From the NCBI GenBank assembly GCA_003990745.1, contig RBNI01007520.1, positions 1 through 10,223 on the forward strand: DNA of 10,223 nucleotides. The letters are read 5' to 3'. This document shows, piece by piece, positions 7,617 to 10,223 of the stretch. Source of the DNA: Jimgerdemannia flammicorona (Eukaryota; Mucoromycota; Endogonomycetes; Endogonales; Endogonaceae). Position 1 is the first letter of the stretch; each line of letters starts with the position of its first letter. The notes below the pieces were generated by a model that did not search any database, was not told the origin of the DNA, and saw nothing but the letters and a program-made list of their open reading frames with translations. The translations under genes and the position numbers were made by a program.

Positions 7617-8830
7617 TCTCTGCCTTAAATGGCATAGTATCTTTCACCAGTAGCAAGCAAATCACCTTATTGAATTATGACTTCATCATACTACTTTTCA
7701 AAGAGAGGAAGTACTGACCAAGAAGTGAGGGGATAGAATAGTAGCCAATTATCTTTAATGATATTTTCTAACTCTTGCACAGCTTGAAGGCAGACTGAAG
7801 ACTAGTAGATTCTTTGTTATTCTTCTTTTTGAGATTTATAAGTTTGGATATCTTGAGGTACTATGGCAGTTTCAATGGCAAAGTCTTGGTATTCTTTTTC
7901 TTCTTAAATAAGAGCTTCTGAGACTTCTTGGTTTGGTTTACATATAATGTGATATGATATATAACTGACAGAGTAATGGGTAGTTATAGTAGCTCCTACA
8001 GATACTTTGACAGTAATGAGTAGTCTTTCAAAGATTTCTATGAAACTCATCAGATGGTCTTAATGGTTGTCTCAGAGAGGGATAGTATAGAAGTCTGGCA
8101 GAGTGAGTTCAGTTTATTAACTTCTTACAATAATACAGTTACTTTCAATATAATTGACAACTTCAGCTTCCACTCAATTGACTTCTTCAGTAGTAAGGTA
8201 GACTATAGTCCTAACAGTAACTCCGTATAAGTGAGCTATAGCCCAGAGTATATGGCAGAAGATTTGGTAGATACCAAGAGCTCTCTTAATCAGCTGGTTA
8301 GTAGTTAATAGTTTGGTAATAAGGTCTTTCTTATTATCTTCTTGAGCTACATTGCAGAGGTGATATCCAATTTTATAGTTATATTAGAGGATCATTCAGT
8401 CAGTAGTGTTCTTGAGCTATTAGGTCATTATATAGTAGTAGTTGATAAAATATCCAAGATCTTCAGTATAGAAGTTCAGATGCTTAGTAATATCAGAGCA
8501 CCAGATAGCCATTTTGATGGCTTTGAGGATAAGACTCTTTGAACTTAGTAAAGGAGTACTATGGTGAAAGATCTGATTAGAATAATGAAAAGAAGGCATT
8601 ATATTCTTATTTGTTCTGATCCTTCTTGATACACTAGGTCTAGATTCTTTAAATAATGTGGTCTTTATTTTAACTCAGATTATTATTGCTTCTTTTGATC
8701 AAATCATCTGATGAGTTGGGTGAATTATCTGATAGTATTATCTGATTATTACATTATAAGGTTGGAGATATCATCTGATCAAGATAATTATGAGATCTAT
8801 CATTATTGTTTCTTATTCCAGTATTGTCAG
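7529..8830 (-). pseudogene. Unrecognised decayed minus-strand reading frame
   Basis: One minus-strand frame can be followed for about 430 codons without a frameshift. It has about 20 internal stops (11 TAA, 3 TAG, 6 TGA), fewer than random sequence of this composition should give. Long open segments occur: about 84 codons ending near 8430 and about 70 codons over roughly 8180-8400. Codons in the open parts favour purine first and pyrimidine third positions. Short readable pieces include MAIWCSDITKHLNFYTEDLG and KDLITKLLTTNQLIKRALG. I recognise no family, catalytic motif or membrane segment. The plus-strand frame at 8342-8542 is antisense to the best part. A retroelement or transposon protein degraded in the same way as the transposase at 4956-6420 is plausible, but the coding claim rests only on composition and frame. 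Confidence 0.4.
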
Positions 8831-9397
8831 TTGTATACATTACAGTATATATTTCAAACTTATATATCAAAATTACTTATATATATTATTTTTAATTTTC
8901 TACTATATAAAAAAATACTTTAAATAAGTATTAATAATATAGTAACTTATATTTGTTTATTTATAATATAATATTATAAATTGAAAAGAGAGAATTTATC
9001 AAAATTGAGAACCTATACTCAAATATTATAGATGACATTAGTCTTTCAATTGACTTCCAGACTGATAACTAGAGAGATCCTACAAATAGAATAAAGAAAA
9101 AAAAAAATTAAATACTTAATTACCAATTTATATTTATTATTAATATACTGCTCATATAACTATCTGACCCGAAGTATAATAACATTATCTAGAATATTTT
9201 TTATAAAAGTTCTTATTAGATTTATATGATAAAAATTTATTTATATTAAGTATAATTGTATCAAAATAAGGAGATATAAAATATTCTGAAAATTTGAAGC
9301 CTATGCAATTATATCCAAAGTTTATTGCATTGTCTCTCGGGATGTCTTTGGTCTTAGTCCAAAATATACAAGTTGAAAATGAAGGCCTCACGAAGGA
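8831..9397. other. AT-rich spacer
   Basis: Very AT-rich up to about 9300, with an A11 run at 9097-9107 and many TATA words. No gene supported. Composition changes sharply near 9390 to GC-richer, CpG-containing sequence. Confidence 0.6.
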
Positions 9398-10213
9398 GAG
9401 ATTACTGGACAAAAAGTGGGATCAGACCACTACATTTCCGAAGTGAAGAACGGTATCCTCAAAGTTCCTTTTGCCGACGAAATCTCCACCGCATGTATGG
9501 CACTTGCTTATAGCCAAGAGAGTAGTGCAACACATTGGCGTTTCAAGATCGCAGAGGCCTCTTGACCCGGTGCAGAACATTTCAATAAATCCGAGTTTAA
9601 AACATTTGAGTTTTAGTTGCTGCCCGACGTATTCTCGTCGTCCCGTTACCTAAAGTAACACCATGTCAATTCTTTCATGTAGGCCTTTAATGGAGCTTAC
9701 TTAAATGGCTGGGTCCGCTCAGACCTCAATCGAAAATTTGTAGTACACCGTAGCTACAACAGCGGCATGGATACTCTTGACATAATCGTGCTTTTAATTT
9801 ACAACGGATCGATCTTCGAGCGTGTTGTTCCATCTCCCTAATGCCCATTCGCTCTGTCCATCCTATCCTTATTAAATTTTTCGCTCAAACCCAAGAGGTC
9901 AAGGGCGCGTAAATCGTCGCAAAGGCCCTCAAACCCTACAAAAACCTTACTTCACTGAATCTGTCGGGGGAAATGCACCGGAAAGAATGACGCAAGGACT
10001 CTCAGAAAGACCCTCCAAATCGTAAACGGCCTTGACCTATTGTATTTGTTATCGATTAATTGAAATTTCGCCTCATTAAATTTAAAGCGAGAACAACATC
10101 GGGAAGGCGCAAAAACCTTTGCCAAGGTCCTCAAACCCAACAAAATCCATCACCTCATTGAAACTGTCGTCGTCGAATAACTCCCGGGAACAGGGCACCA
10201 AAGCCGTCGCGAA
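9398..10213 (+). pseudogene. Decayed leucine-rich-repeat (RNI-type) protein fragment
   Basis: Plus-strand repeats of about 28 residues with the RNI pattern (alpha segment, then SLxLS strand) appear in changing frames. Examples: NISINPSLKHLSFSCC (about 9579-9626), IVAKALKPYKNLTSLNLSG (9913-9969, after an in-frame TAA), FASLNL with EGAKTFAKVLKPNK (about 10055-10144) and, one frame over, SITSLKLSSSNNSREQGTKA (from 10146). Such repeats bind protein partners. At 9398-9562 an open frame of about 55 codons, without LRR pattern, ends in KIAEA and continues one frame over into the first LRR, so it may be the preceding part of the protein. At 9660-9900 no repeat can be read. Breaks are frameshifts plus stops, unlike the transposon remnants. 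The gene would continue past the window end. Either real decay or uncorrected sequencing indels could explain the frames. Confidence 0.65.
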
Positions 10214-10223
10214 CCCCCCCCCC
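10214..10223 (+). other. C10 run at the end of the window
   Basis: Ten C close the sequence, right after GTCGCGAA of the leucine-rich-repeat remnant. It may be a contig-end artefact or a true homopolymer. Confidence 0.8.

Noticed and set aside
8342..8542. 66-codon plus-strand frame
   Set aside because: It is antisense to the better supported minus-strand frame at 7529-8830 and shows no motif.
8711..8923. 70-codon plus-strand frame
   Set aside because: AT-rich, Tyr/Ile/Leu-heavy translation typical of chance frames; partly antisense to the minus-strand frame.
9952..10143. 63-codon minus-strand frame at the right end
   Set aside because: Antisense of the leucine-rich-repeat remnant, which has clear repeat periodicity on the plus strand.

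Overview
The window looks like a repeat-dense, gene-poor stretch of a eukaryotic nuclear genome, most likely from a fungus or fungus-like microbe. That is inferred from the AT-rich composition, strong CpG depletion over most of the length, layered DNA transposons and decayed reading frames; the lineage is not settled by anything I can read. I see no intact gene, rRNA, tRNA or CRISPR array. Every protein-like signal is broken.

Layout. Positions 1-1740 hold two diverged direct copies of a roughly 600-650 bp purine-rich repeat, one followed by a 23-base A run. Positions 1742-2174 are a 433 bp segment with 68 bp terminal inverted repeats. Positions 2175-2940 are AT-rich, with a TAA microsatellite, two hairpins and a small GC-rich tandem array. 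Positions 3030-3290 are an unusually CpG-rich, repetitive patch, followed to 4362 by a GC-richer, T-poor stretch of unknown origin.

The best supported object is a DNA transposon at 4363-7168. It has matching 47 bp terminal inverted repeats, a TA/TATA duplication at the ends, and a minus-strand DDE transposase frame (4956-6272) of the IS630/Tc1/mariner class, with an out-of-frame N-terminal piece up to 6420. The frame has 16 in-frame stops but no frameshift after its first Met. A 252 bp foldback element (4643-4894) is nested inside it, with an 8 bp target duplication and hAT-like ends. Between the transposase and the right end lies a 12/15 bp minisatellite whose unit lengths are all multiples of three.

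From 7529 to 8830 a second minus-strand frame is coding-like but stop-riddled and unrecognised. After an AT-rich spacer, composition changes near 9390 and the last 800 bases carry remnants, in several frames, of a leucine-rich-repeat protein of the 28-residue ribonuclease-inhibitor type, ending in a run of ten C.

The transposon-derived parts have mostly changed by transitions that create TAA, TAG or TGA without shifting the frame. This resembles repeat-induced or methylation-linked C-to-T mutation; reassigned stop codons are a less likely alternative. The leucine-rich-repeat remnant differs: it keeps CpG and is broken by frameshifts.
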